From Erysipelotrichales bacterium (GTDB lineage: Bacteria > Bacillota_I > Bacilli_A > RF39 > UBA660), in NCBI GenBank assembly GCA_022508565.1, contig JAFLUY010000001.1:62001-126000 (forward strand): a DNA stretch of 64,000 bases, given 5' to 3'. Positions 19,667 to 29,398 of the stretch are shown here, piece after piece (the first letter of the stretch is position 1; each line of letters opens with the position of its first letter). A program made the translations under genes and the position numbers. The notes under the pieces are model-generated. The model had not been told where the DNA came from. It ran no database searches and saw nothing but the letters and a program-made list of their open reading frames with translations.

Positions 19667-20785
19667 ATGAAAGTATTAAATATTTCAACATCTAGCTTAT
19701 TTTATAATGGTATTGGCATAGTTTTATTAAATTATTATCAAAATATGTATAATGACAAAATTCAAATGGATTATATTTCCCCGGGATATGTTGATCAAGA
19801 TTATAAAAAAGAAATATCAATAAAAGGAAATAAAGTGTTTGAATTTGAATACAAAGGACAAAAGATACGACAAAAAAGGCCAATAAAATATTGTTTTAAA
19901 TTATACAATATCATAAAAAAAGAGAAATATGATATAGTGCATGTTCATGGATCTAGTTCTATGATGGCGATGGATTTATTGGTTGCAAAGCTAGCTGGAA
20001 CGAAAATTAGAATTGCACATAGCCATAACACGCAATCAGATAACAAAATATTAAATATGATTTTTAGACCTATATTTATGAAAAGCTACACACATGCTTT
20101 TGCATGTGGTGAAGAAGCAGGAAAATGGCTTTTTGGACAAAAATCCAACTTTACAATAATCCCAAATGGTAAAGATTGTGAACTTTATGAATATAACGAA
20201 AAAATAAGAAAGAAAATTAGAAAAAAATTTAGAATTCCTGATAATAATATTGTAATAGGACATGTTGGTAATTTTAACGAGCAAAAAAATCATGAGTACT
20301 TATTAAAAATATTTAAAGAATTAAGTGATAATTATCGTCTGCTTTTAGTGGGAAGTGGAGAATTACAAGAAGAAATTGTTTCTTTTGCAAAAAAGATGAA
20401 CATATACGATAGGATTATATTTACTGGCTCTGTGCCTTCTGATATGGTAGCCAAAATTATTCAAGCGATGGATATAATTGTTTTTCCGTCAAAATTTGAG
20501 GGATTCCCTAATGTTCTAATTGAGTGGCAAATATCTGGTCTGCCATGCTTAATTTCTGATAAAATAACTAAGTCAGTAAATCTTACTAATTTAGTTAAGT
20601 TTTTATCAATTAATGAAAATCCAAAGGTTTGGGCTCAAGAAATTAATAAAACTAAAATATTAGATAGAGAAAAAAATAATTTAATGATACGACAAGCAAT
20701 AATTAATGCGGGATATGATATAAAAGAAAATGCAAAAAGGCTCGAACAATTGTATCTTGATCTAAAAAAGGAAGAGTTTAGATGA
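19667..20785 (+). CDS. glycosyltransferase family 4
   Basis: 'HVHGSSSMMAMDLLVAKLAGTKIRIAHSHNTQ', 'IGHVGNFNEQKNHEYLLKIF', 'FPSKFEGFPNVLIEWQ'. Confidence 0.93.
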   Translation: MKVLNISTSSLFYNGIGIVLLNYYQNMYNDKIQMDYISPGYVDQDYKKEISIKGNKVFEFEYKGQKIRQKRPIKYCFKLYNIIKKEKYDIVHVHGSSSMMAMDLLVAKLAGTKIRIAHSHNTQSDNKILNMIFRPIFMKSYTHAFACGEEAGKWLFGQKSNFTIIPNGKDCELYEYNEKIRKKIRKKFRIPDNNIVIGHVGNFNEQKNHEYLLKIFKELSDNYRLLLVGSGELQEEIVSFAKKMNIYDRIIFTGSVPSDMVAKIIQAMDIIVFPSKFEGFPNVLIEWQISGLPCLISDKITKSVNLTNLVKFLSINENPKVWAQEINKTKILDREKNNLMIRQAIINAGYDIKENAKRLEQLYLDLKKEEFR

Positions 20786-21456
20786 AAAAGTTTAATCAAT
20801 TATACGAAACTATAAGATTAATAATTAGAAGAAAATATATGCATTTAACAGCTAAACAAAGAAAAAAAACAATAGATATGGATGATTTTACTATAATTTC
20901 TAACAATTGTTGGGGAGGATTTATTTATCAAAGCTACGGCATTAAGTATAATACACCTACTATTGGCTGTTTCTTTATGGCTAAGGATTATATTAAATTT
21001 ATTTCGAATATTAAACACTATTTAAAGCAATCATTGAAATATATTGATTCTAGCTCTTCGAAGTGGTATCCATTAATTAAAGATAAACCAGATTTTAATA
21101 CATATCCAATTGGAAAATTGGATGATATTGAAATACATTTTTTACATTATTCTTCTTTTGAGGAAGCTTTTAATAAATGGGAAAACCGCTTAAAAAGAAT
21201 TAATTATGAAAAAATAATATACAAATTTAGCGAAATGAACGACTGTGATGAAGCGGACATTTTATCTTTTCAAAAATTAGATATACCTAATAAAATTTGT
21301 TTTATTTCTTCAAAATATAAAAAATTAAAAAATGATTTTACTATAGTTTTAAGTCAAAAAGAAGTAACAGCGTCACATGAACCTTTTGGTAATTCGCGTT
21401 TAATTAACATAAACCATTTTTTAAATGAAATTAATAAAAAAGGAGAGCAAAAATGA
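20782..21456 (+). CDS. DUF1919 exopolysaccharide-associated protein
   Basis: 'TIISNNCWGGFIYQSYGIKYNTPTIGCFFMAKDYIKFI' typical DUF1919 N-terminus. Confidence 0.8.
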   Translation: MKKFNQLYETIRLIIRRKYMHLTAKQRKKTIDMDDFTIISNNCWGGFIYQSYGIKYNTPTIGCFFMAKDYIKFISNIKHYLKQSLKYIDSSSSKWYPLIKDKPDFNTYPIGKLDDIEIHFLHYSSFEEAFNKWENRLKRINYEKIIYKFSEMNDCDEADILSFQKLDIPNKICFISSKYKKLKNDFTIVLSQKEVTASHEPFGNSRLININHFLNEINKKGEQK

Positions 21457-22457
21457 TTACAGTAATTATTCCTGTATACAATGTCGAAAAATATTTAGAA
21501 AAATGTGTGAACAGTGTTCTAGTTCAAACATATAAAGATTTAGAAATAATTTTAGTAGATGATGGTTCAACTGACAGTTCATCTTTATTATGTGATAAAT
21601 TAAAATCAAAAGACAATAGAATTAAAGTAATACATAAAAAAAATCAAGGGTTAGGATTGGCAAGAAATAGTGGGTTAAAAGTGGCTAGTGGGCAATATGT
21701 TACTTTTGTTGATTCAGACGATTTTATTGACCAAGATTTAGTCTTAAATTTACTTTCTGCTATAAATAAAAACGGAATTGATACTGCTATAGGAGGTTTT
21801 AAGAGAATAGAAGAAAATGATAAGATAGTTAGAGAAGAACATTATGTTGCTGAGTTATATACGGGTGAAAATGTTCTAAAATCTTTACTCCCAAGATTAT
21901 TAGGAAGTGCTCCAGAAAAGAGTGACTCTCTAAGACCTTCTGTTTGGAATTGTCTTTATAGTATGGACATAATAAAAAAACACAAAATATTATTTCCTTC
22001 TGAACGAGACTATATATCCGAGGATATAATATTCGATTTACATTATTACCAGTATGCCAAAGGGGTACAAGTCTTAGATAATATTAGCTATAATTACAGG
22101 ATAAATGATAATTCTCTTACTAGAAAATATAAAAAAGATGGATATTACTTATTTAAAAAGCTATATAAAAAAGAATTAGAAATTGTAGAGAAATACAACA
22201 TACTAGAATATACAAAAAATAGAATTACTAGACAATTTTTTGTGAATACGTTAGAATGTATAAGACAGGAAAAAGTGAGAATAGCAAAAAAAAGTTTTAA
22301 AGATTGTTTAGAGTGTTTAAAAAATATTTGTGCTGATAATACACTTTTAAATGCAATAGAAGAGTATCCTGTTAGAAAATTGGGAATTAGACAACAATTA
22401 TTTTTATTTATGGTTAAGAATAAATGCTGTAGGGTTCTATATTTATTAACGAAATAG
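21453..22457 (+). CDS. glycosyltransferase family 2
   Basis: 'ITVIIPVYNVEKYLEKCVNSVLVQTYKDLEIILVDDGSTDSS', 'FVDSDDFID'. Confidence 0.93.
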   Translation: MITVIIPVYNVEKYLEKCVNSVLVQTYKDLEIILVDDGSTDSSSLLCDKLKSKDNRIKVIHKKNQGLGLARNSGLKVASGQYVTFVDSDDFIDQDLVLNLLSAINKNGIDTAIGGFKRIEENDKIVREEHYVAELYTGENVLKSLLPRLLGSAPEKSDSLRPSVWNCLYSMDIIKKHKILFPSERDYISEDIIFDLHYYQYAKGVQVLDNISYNYRINDNSLTRKYKKDGYYLFKKLYKKELEIVEKYNILEYTKNRITRQFFVNTLECIRQEKVRIAKKSFKDCLECLKNICADNTLLNAIEEYPVRKLGIRQQLFLFMVKNKCCRVLYLLTK

Positions 22458-22466
22458 GTGATAATT

Positions 22467-23594
22467 ATGAGTTTAAAAAACAAATTATTGAGACAATTTC
22501 CTTTTTTAACAAAACTAAATGGATTTAAAAATTTAAAGAAAACATTAACAAGTATTAAGAGAATAAAACAAGTATTAATATATAAGAAAATGGATTTTGA
22601 TACGATATCTCTTACTAAAGAAAATTTTGATATTTTCAAAAAAAGTTTTTTAAAATTTGTGTGGTCTCAACCTGAAGATGCAGATTTACCTTTATTATTT
22701 TTTGAAACTAAAATTAAACCAATTTCTAATAAAATTGACATTAAAAGCTTAAGCGAATTTGATCCTCTTCTTATATGTGTTGTAAAGAATGACATTGACA
22801 GAGTAAAAATGATACTTAAACACTATAGAAATATAGGCATTAAAGGATTTGTATTTGTTGATAATATGTCAACTGATGGGACATCCGAATATTTAACAAA
22901 ACAAAATGATGTCGATTTATTTATTTGTGAAACTTCTTATACGACAAAAAATAGAGAGGCATGGATAAATAGAGTAATTGGTCATTATGGGTTTGATAGA
23001 TGGTACTTGTGTGTTGACTCTGATGAATTGTTTATATATGAAAATTATGATAAAATTATAATATCAGAATTTATTAAAACATTAAAAAAGAGAAGGGTTT
23101 TGTCTTTTCTTCTAGATATGTATTCTAAAGAATATTTATTTATGAATGATGTAAAAAGTGATGAAATAATAAAAAAATATTGTTACTTTGATACTGGCAC
23201 TTATTGTCATAGATCAAATTATAAAATGGAAATTATTTCAGGAGGTCCTAGACAAAGAGTTTTTTTTGAAAATAACAATAATACTTTTATGTTAACTAAA
23301 TATCCTTTATTTTATTTTGAAAAGGGCGACATCCAATGTTGTTCACATTATCAGTTTCCTTATAAAGAAAATTTTGGATTCGAATGTAAAACCGCTCTCT
23401 TACATTATAAGTTTCTGAAAAGTGATCTGGATAAATATTTAGAAAGAGCAAAAATTGGAAATTATGCTAATGGAAGTTTTGAGTATAAGAAATATGCTGA
23501 ATTGTACTCTAATGGACAGAAAATATCGCTATATAATTCTGAATCAGCTAAATTTGAAAACTATGAATCTCTTAATAAAATAAAATGGAAATAA
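22467..23594 (+). CDS. glycosyltransferase (GT2_4 / GT92-like)
   Basis: 'LLICVVKNDIDRVKMILKHYRNIGIKGFVFVDNMSTDGTSEYL', 'WYLCVDSDELFIYEN'. Confidence 0.78.
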   Translation: MSLKNKLLRQFPFLTKLNGFKNLKKTLTSIKRIKQVLIYKKMDFDTISLTKENFDIFKKSFLKFVWSQPEDADLPLLFFETKIKPISNKIDIKSLSEFDPLLICVVKNDIDRVKMILKHYRNIGIKGFVFVDNMSTDGTSEYLTKQNDVDLFICETSYTTKNREAWINRVIGHYGFDRWYLCVDSDELFIYENYDKIIISEFIKTLKKRRVLSFLLDMYSKEYLFMNDVKSDEIIKKYCYFDTGTYCHRSNYKMEIISGGPRQRVFFENNNNTFMLTKYPLFYFEKGDIQCCSHYQFPYKENFGFECKTALLHYKFLKSDLDKYLERAKIGNYANGSFEYKKYAELYSNGQKISLYNSESAKFENYESLNKIKWK

Positions 23595-23613
23595 AGAATT
23601 GAGGTGAGAATTG

Positions 23614-24870
23614 ATGAAATTATCTATGAAAAGTTTTTTTCAATTTTTTTCAATATTATTTTTTTCTTCTATACCTTTAATGCCTTTATATACTATCGAC
23701 GTACATAGGATACTTGGTGCTATATGCGTTATGATGTATGCTTTTTCAATTATTATTAATTTCTTTAAGAATAAAAAAATAGAGAGACTATCTATTTTTG
23801 AGGTTTTGTATCTGTTCCTTATTATTTATGCGTGGAAGAGCATTTCTCCTTTTCTATCCTTAAAAAAAATTGATTATCTTTATGAAGCTCAATATATTGT
23901 AAAAACTATGTTATTTAATATCTTGTCTGTAATAGCTGCAACTCGATTAATCTTTTTTAAACAAGAAGACATAAAAAAAAGTATACTTTTAATTGGGAAT
24001 GTTATAACTATATCTACGATTTTAGTATCAACTTATAGTATTATATACGAATATATATATTTAATGAAATTTAGTAGATTGGGAACTTATCTTTTTGCGG
24101 GACAATATGGAACTAGAATGACATATACCTATAATCTTACAATTTCTATTTTTTTCCTCTTATTTAATATATTAAATAATATTAACAAAAGGAAATCCAT
24201 TATATATTTGTTTCTTATTCTAATATTTTCTATACTTTCTGGAACGAGAAAATTATTTTTAATTATGCTTGTTTTTGTTACTTTTTATTATATTTTTAGT
24301 AAAAAAGTAAATCCAGCATTTTTAATTAAAACCCTTATTTTTGGAAGTATATTTTTAACAATTTCAACGGTTTTAATGTTTAATGTGCCAATATTTTATG
24401 AAATGTTTGGTAGTAGGGTTGAAAGTTTAATTATACAAATACAAACGGGAGAAGGAGACTCTTCTTCGTGGGAAAGAAACTTAATGGTTAAACACGGAAA
24501 AAAATATTTTGAAACTAACAAGATGAGTGGCATTGGAACAAATGGATTTAAATATGCCTTCGGATTGGACACGAAAATATATAAATATTCTCATAATAAC
24601 TACATTGAAGTTGCTGTAAATTTTGGAGTCAAAGGCCTATTATTATTTTATGGTGGAATAATTATTATTTTAATAAGATTATTAATCTATAAAAGAGGTA
24701 ATATAGATGAACTTAGAAATTTGTTTATTAGTATTATTTTGTCCCTTATGGTAAGTGATTATTATACTGTAACTTATTATCAAATTCATTTTTTGTTAAT
24801 TTTTATATTAGCGTCTTTCTACAGCTTTAATGTTAATAAGAGAAATAAAAAAAATAATGTGGAGGTATGA
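23614..24870 (+). CDS. O-antigen polymerase-like membrane protein (Wzy-like)
   Basis: Multi-TM; 'GIGTNGFKYAFGLD..KYSHNNYIEVAVNFGVKGLLLFYGGI' typical Wzy/ligase loop. Confidence 0.8.
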   Translation: MKLSMKSFFQFFSILFFSSIPLMPLYTIDVHRILGAICVMMYAFSIIINFFKNKKIERLSIFEVLYLFLIIYAWKSISPFLSLKKIDYLYEAQYIVKTMLFNILSVIAATRLIFFKQEDIKKSILLIGNVITISTILVSTYSIIYEYIYLMKFSRLGTYLFAGQYGTRMTYTYNLTISIFFLLFNILNNINKRKSIIYLFLILIFSILSGTRKLFLIMLVFVTFYYIFSKKVNPAFLIKTLIFGSIFLTISTVLMFNVPIFYEMFGSRVESLIIQIQTGEGDSSSWERNLMVKHGKKYFETNKMSGIGTNGFKYAFGLDTKIYKYSHNNYIEVAVNFGVKGLLLFYGGIIIILIRLLIYKRGNIDELRNLFISIILSLMVSDYYTVTYYQIHFLLIFILASFYSFNVNKRNKKNNVEV

Positions 24871-24871
24871 T

Positions 24872-26296
24872 ATGGAAGAGAGAAGTAAAAGTCTTATAAA
24901 GAATACAATTATACTTTCGTTTGGAAATTTTCTTACAAAAGGAATAATGTTTTTTATGACGCCTCTTTTTACAAGATGGATTTCTCAATCAGATTATGGT
25001 GTTTTTGATTTGATTTTAACATATATTAGTTTAATTATACCTATTATAACTCTAGAATCAAGTGAAGCTGTTTTTCGTTTTTTGGCTGATAAAAAGCCCA
25101 CCAATAATAGCTATCGAGTCATTGTAACTAACTCATTATTAATTAACTTATTTGGTATTGTTTTATGTTCTATGATTGGTATTGTTTTGGGAGTTGTCTT
25201 TAATAATTTTTACTTTTTTTGTTTAATATTACTCTTATCCATCTTTGAAGGTTTAAATACTTATTTAAATATGTTAGTACGTGGACTGAAAAAAATTGAC
25301 ATTTATACTATTTCAAATATTTCGTTTTGTATTTTCATGGTTATATCAGTTACTTTTTTTGTTAAAATTATAAATCTTGATCTTAATGGAATGTTTATAG
25401 GTTATTTTTTTGCTTATTTCTTAAATGTTATATTTATTTCTCTCATTGTTAAACCTTATAAATTTATTGATTTTTCAGTTTTATCCAAGAAAGAAATTAA
25501 AAGCATGTTAGAGTATTCTATACCATTAATTCCAACGGTTATATCATGGTGGATAATTCTCGTTTCTGATAGAACAATTGTTAGTATCTTTTTAGGTACA
25601 TCTGTGACCGCAATACTTGCAATAGCTAATAAAATACCAAATCTTTGTCAAACTATATTTAATGTTTTTCACTTTTCTTGGCAACAAAATGCAATTGAAA
25701 CCAAAAATGATGTTGATAAAAAAGAGTACTATAATCTAATTTTTAATAAAATGATAAAGACATTAAGTTCGATTGTTATTTTAATTATGGCATTTGATTT
25801 TATTATCTTTTATATTTTATTTGATGAAAGGTATTTTTTAGCTTATTATCAAGCACCAATATTAATGATATCAATTATTTTTTCTATGATGTCACAATTC
25901 ATAGGAGGAATATACATAGCCGATATGAATTCAAAGAAAAATGGATACACAATATTATTTGCTTCTATTGTAAATTTAGTTGTTCATTTAATGCTAATTA
26001 AATTTTTAGGATTGTATGCAGCGTCAATTTCTACGTTAATTTCATATATTTTATTATTCTTTGTTAGATATAAAGACATAAAAACTAGTGTTCGGTTACA
26101 TATAGATAAAGAAAATATAATAGTATTTCTAATTATATTATATTTTGCTATTGGAATTTTTATTAATAATATTTATATGAACGTATTTAATTTGATATTA
26201 TCAATATTATTTTGTTACTTTTTCAACAAAATAGAACTGCATACTATGTTTTGTTCGTTGTTAAATTATAAGAAGGGAAGGTTTTTAAAAAGATGA
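24872..26296 (+). CDS. Wzx-like oligosaccharide flippase
   Basis: 'LIKNTIILSFGNFLTKGIMFFMTPLFTRWISQSDYGVFDLILTYISLI'; SD GGAGGT upstream of ATG 24872. Confidence 0.9.
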   Translation: MEERSKSLIKNTIILSFGNFLTKGIMFFMTPLFTRWISQSDYGVFDLILTYISLIIPIITLESSEAVFRFLADKKPTNNSYRVIVTNSLLINLFGIVLCSMIGIVLGVVFNNFYFFCLILLLSIFEGLNTYLNMLVRGLKKIDIYTISNISFCIFMVISVTFFVKIINLDLNGMFIGYFFAYFLNVIFISLIVKPYKFIDFSVLSKKEIKSMLEYSIPLIPTVISWWIILVSDRTIVSIFLGTSVTAILAIANKIPNLCQTIFNVFHFSWQQNAIETKNDVDKKEYYNLIFNKMIKTLSSIVILIMAFDFIIFYILFDERYFLAYYQAPILMISIIFSMMSQFIGGIYIADMNSKKNGYTILFASIVNLVVHLMLIKFLGLYAASISTLISYILLFFVRYKDIKTSVRLHIDKENIIVFLIILYFAIGIFINNIYMNVFNLILSILFCYFFNKIELHTMFCSLLNYKKGRFLKR

Positions 26297-27027
26297 TAAA
26301 AAGAATTATAAAAAAGGTAGTATTGGGGAAAAAATATAGTTCAGAAACTTATGTAAAATACTTAAAAGGGTTAGGAGTAAAAATTGGTAATAATTGTAGA
26401 ATTTTTTCTCCAATCACAACACTAATTGACACGCAAAATCCAGATATGCTAACAATAGGCGATAACGCTAAGATAACCAACGGAGTGATTATTCTTACCC
26501 ATGATTATAGCTGGTCAGTTGGCTCTTTTATATCTAAAAAAACATATGGTAATATTAGACGTGTAATTATTGGCAATAATTGTTTTATAGGGATGAATTC
26601 TATTATTCTTAGAGGGACTACAATTGGAGATAATGTAATTATTGGTGCAGGGTCAGTCGTATCTGGAAAGATAGAAAGCAATTCAGTTTATGCTGGAAAC
26701 CCAGCGAAAAAAATAATGACGTTAGATGAATTTATAAGTAAGCGAGAAGAAAAGCAGTTATCAGAAGCTGTAGATTTTGCTAATGAAATAAAAAAAAGAC
26801 GTGGTAGACATGCCTCTGAGGATGAGTTATTTGAATATTTTTGGCTGTATTCTAGTACGGATTTATCACCTAGAATGAAAAGACAAATCAAGCATATTGG
26901 TGTAGAAAAAGAAATGCTTGATGAGTATTATTCTTCAAATAGGATATCACAATTCAAAAGTTTCAATGATTTTTTAGAATTTTGTGACAAGCAAGAAAAA
27001 CTTAGGAGTGAAAATGGAAAAAAATGA
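26293..27027 (+). CDS. acyltransferase, left-handed beta-helix (hexapeptide) family
   Basis: 'IGNNCRIFSPITTLIDTQNPDMLTIGDNAKITNGVIILTHDYSW', 'IIGNNCFIGMNSIILRGTTIGDNVIIGAGSVV'. Confidence 0.9.
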   Translation: MIKRIIKKVVLGKKYSSETYVKYLKGLGVKIGNNCRIFSPITTLIDTQNPDMLTIGDNAKITNGVIILTHDYSWSVGSFISKKTYGNIRRVIIGNNCFIGMNSIILRGTTIGDNVIIGAGSVVSGKIESNSVYAGNPAKKIMTLDEFISKREEKQLSEAVDFANEIKKRRGRHASEDELFEYFWLYSSTDLSPRMKRQIKHIGVEKEMLDEYYSSNRISQFKSFNDFLEFCDKQEKLRSENGKK

Positions 27028-28000
27028 TGGCATTCAGTTTTTAAGAGGAGTATTAATACTAATTATTATGTTTTTTCATTACATTTATCGTTTTGGAGAA
27101 ATATATAGTATTAAAACAATTAATTTTCCAACATTAAGCACATGGGGAAGAATAGGAGTTGGTGCTTTTTTCATAATAAGTGGTTTTTTAATGGTCCCTC
27201 AAAAAAAGAATCAAAACTTTTCTATTTTGAAATATATATTAAAAAAAGTTCTTCGTTTTTTACCATCTTATATTTTGGCAATAACAATTATTTATATTGC
27301 TGTTAGCATTTTTACATTACCAGGAAGAGAGGTAACTTTCTTTGATTATCTTTTGAATATTCCTTTGATTAATGGTTTTATAGGTGTTGAATATGTTGAT
27401 GGAGCTCATTGGTATCTTACATATCTAGTGCTTTTTTATTTAATAGTTGGAATTTATATAAAATTTTTTTATAATAAAAAACTGTATTTTGTTATTTTGA
27501 TTATTGTTAAAGATTTATTCTATATTTTTAGTTATAAATATGCATTTTTTTCTATATTTTATAATTTTCTTGGACAAAACTATTTGGAATTAATTTTTTT
27601 GGGCATATTGCTTAAAGATTTGTTAAATTCTAAAATGTCATTGCGTTTCGATTTTTTTTGTTTAATATTTTGCTTTTTGCACTATTTCTATTTTAGCGGA
27701 AAAACCTGCGCTTTGAGTTATTTATTGTTTTTTGTACTTTTTATGTTTTTATTTATAAATAAAAAAGAAATGAAATCTAATATTTTTTGTAGATTTGGAG
27801 ATATTTCTTTTATTCTATATTTAATCCACCAAAATCTTGGTTATATAATAATTTTGAAATTATGTAGTATATACGGTTCGTATTCTCTTTGGTATGTTCT
27901 TATAGCATTTATAATAATTATCTGTATAACTATTTTTATTTATGAAATTTTTGAAAAAAGAATACAATTAGAAATAAAAAAACTAGTTGATTGTTTGTAA
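27014..28000 (+). CDS. acyltransferase 3 (OafA-type) membrane protein
   Basis: 'GIQFLRGVLILIIMFFHYIYRF', 'TWGRIGVGAFFIISGFLM'; SD AGGAG upstream of ATG 27014. Confidence 0.85.
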   Translation: MEKNDGIQFLRGVLILIIMFFHYIYRFGEIYSIKTINFPTLSTWGRIGVGAFFIISGFLMVPQKKNQNFSILKYILKKVLRFLPSYILAITIIYIAVSIFTLPGREVTFFDYLLNIPLINGFIGVEYVDGAHWYLTYLVLFYLIVGIYIKFFYNKKLYFVILIIVKDLFYIFSYKYAFFSIFYNFLGQNYLELIFLGILLKDLLNSKMSLRFDFFCLIFCFLHYFYFSGKTCALSYLLFFVLFMFLFINKKEMKSNIFCRFGDISFILYLIHQNLGYIIILKLCSIYGSYSLWYVLIAFIIIICITIFIYEIFEKRIQLEIKKLVDCL

Positions 28001-28094
28001 TAATTTATGGTTCTTTTGAAAATATATAATTTTTGTCATAGATAAATTATAATTTAAAATATGGAATTATAATTTAATAGAGGAGGTGTTTAAC

Positions 28095-29264
28095 ATAAAA
28101 ATAGCAGTAGCAGGAACCGGATATGTGGGATTATCTATAGGTGTATTACTATCACAAAATAATGAAGTAATAGCATTAGATGTAATAAAAGAAAAGGTAG
28201 ATATGATTAATAATCGTATTTCACCTATAAAAGATGAATATATAGAAGATTATTTAAAGAACAAAAATCTAAATCTTAAAGCCACTTTGGATTATAAAGA
28301 AGCTTTTAAAAATGCAGACTTTGTTGTAATTAGTACACCAACAAATTATAATGAAGAAACTAATTACTTTGATACATCTTCTGTTGAAAATATTATTGAA
28401 AAAGTAATTGGGTTTAATAATCCTAATACAACTATAGTAATTAAATCAACAATACCAGTAGGTTTTGTTGAATCGATGAAGAAAAAATATAATATAGACA
28501 ATATTTTCTTTTCACCTGAATTCTTACGAGAAGGAAAAGCTTTATATGATAATTTATATCCTTCAAGAATTATTGTAGGTGATAATACAGAAAAAGCTCG
28601 TATATTTGCTAATTTATTAAAGAATGCTTCACTAAAAGATGATGTAGTAATTAAATTTATGAACTCAACAGAGGCAGAAGCAGTAAAATTATTTGCTAAT
28701 ACTTATTTAGCATTGAGAGTAGCTTATTTTAATGAACTAGATACATATGCTGAATTAAAGGGTTTAAATACTAAAGATATTATAGATGGTGTATGTTTAG
28801 ACCCAAGAATTGGAGATCATTATAACAATCCATCATTTGGATATGGTGGCTATTGTCTACCCAAAGATACTAAACAATTACTAGCAAACTATAAAGATGT
28901 TCCACAAAATATGATGGAAGCTATAGTTAAAGCTAATGATACAAGAAAAGAGCATATTAAAGACATGATTATGAAACATAATCCTAAAGTAGTTGGTATT
29001 TATAGATTAACTATGAAAACTGATTCAGATAATTTTAGATCATCAGCTATTCAAGGAATAATTGAAAAACTAAAAGAAAATAATGTTGAAGTTATTATTT
29101 ATGAACCAACATTAAATGTTGATATATTTAATGGTTATAAAGTATGTAATGACTTTGATGAATTTGCTAATATTTCTAATATAGTAATAGCAAATAGATT
29201 AGATGATAAAATAAAAACAATAGAAGATAAAATATATACAAGAGATATATTTACAAGAGACTAA
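28095..29264 (+). CDS. ugd: UDP-glucose/GDP-mannose dehydrogenase family (UDP-glucose 6-dehydrogenase-like), apparent AUA start
   Basis: 'KIAVAGTGYVGLSIGVLLSQNNEV', 'STIPVGF', 'SPEFLREGKAL', 'GYGGYCLPKDTKQLL'; see finding on start codon. Confidence 0.92.
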   Translation: MKIAVAGTGYVGLSIGVLLSQNNEVIALDVIKEKVDMINNRISPIKDEYIEDYLKNKNLNLKATLDYKEAFKNADFVVISTPTNYNEETNYFDTSSVENIIEKVIGFNNPNTTIVIKSTIPVGFVESMKKKYNIDNIFFSPEFLREGKALYDNLYPSRIIVGDNTEKARIFANLLKNASLKDDVVIKFMNSTEAEAVKLFANTYLALRVAYFNELDTYAELKGLNTKDIIDGVCLDPRIGDHYNNPSFGYGGYCLPKDTKQLLANYKDVPQNMMEAIVKANDTRKEHIKDMIMKHNPKVVGIYRLTMKTDSDNFRSSAIQGIIEKLKENNVEVIIYEPTLNVDIFNGYKVCNDFDEFANISNIVIANRLDDKIKTIEDKIYTRDIFTRD

Positions 29265-29281
29265 AATATTTAGTCTTTTTT
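29258..29281 (+). terminator. Rho-independent terminator after ugd
   Basis: GACTAAA-ATA-TTTAGTC-TTTTT overlapping the stop codon. Confidence 0.8.
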
Positions 29282-29398
29282 ATTATTTTTAAATATCTTA
29301 GTTAAATGGCTATTATTTCTAGGACGGAGCGGAATGCATGTTGCTTTTTGTTGATTTATAATATATTATAGTTATAAAAGATGGTAGAGGTGTAATAT

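Noticed and set aside
22145-22639. Minus-strand ORF of 164 aa
   Set aside because: Antisense to a clear GT2 gene and the start of the next transferase; low-complexity hydrophobic translation, no SD
29320-29345. Locally GC-richer segment 'aggacggagcggaatgcatg' upstream of an acyltransferase, considered as an ops/JUMPstart-like or riboswitch remnant
   Set aside because: No match to the JUMPstart/ops consensus and no convincing pairing partner
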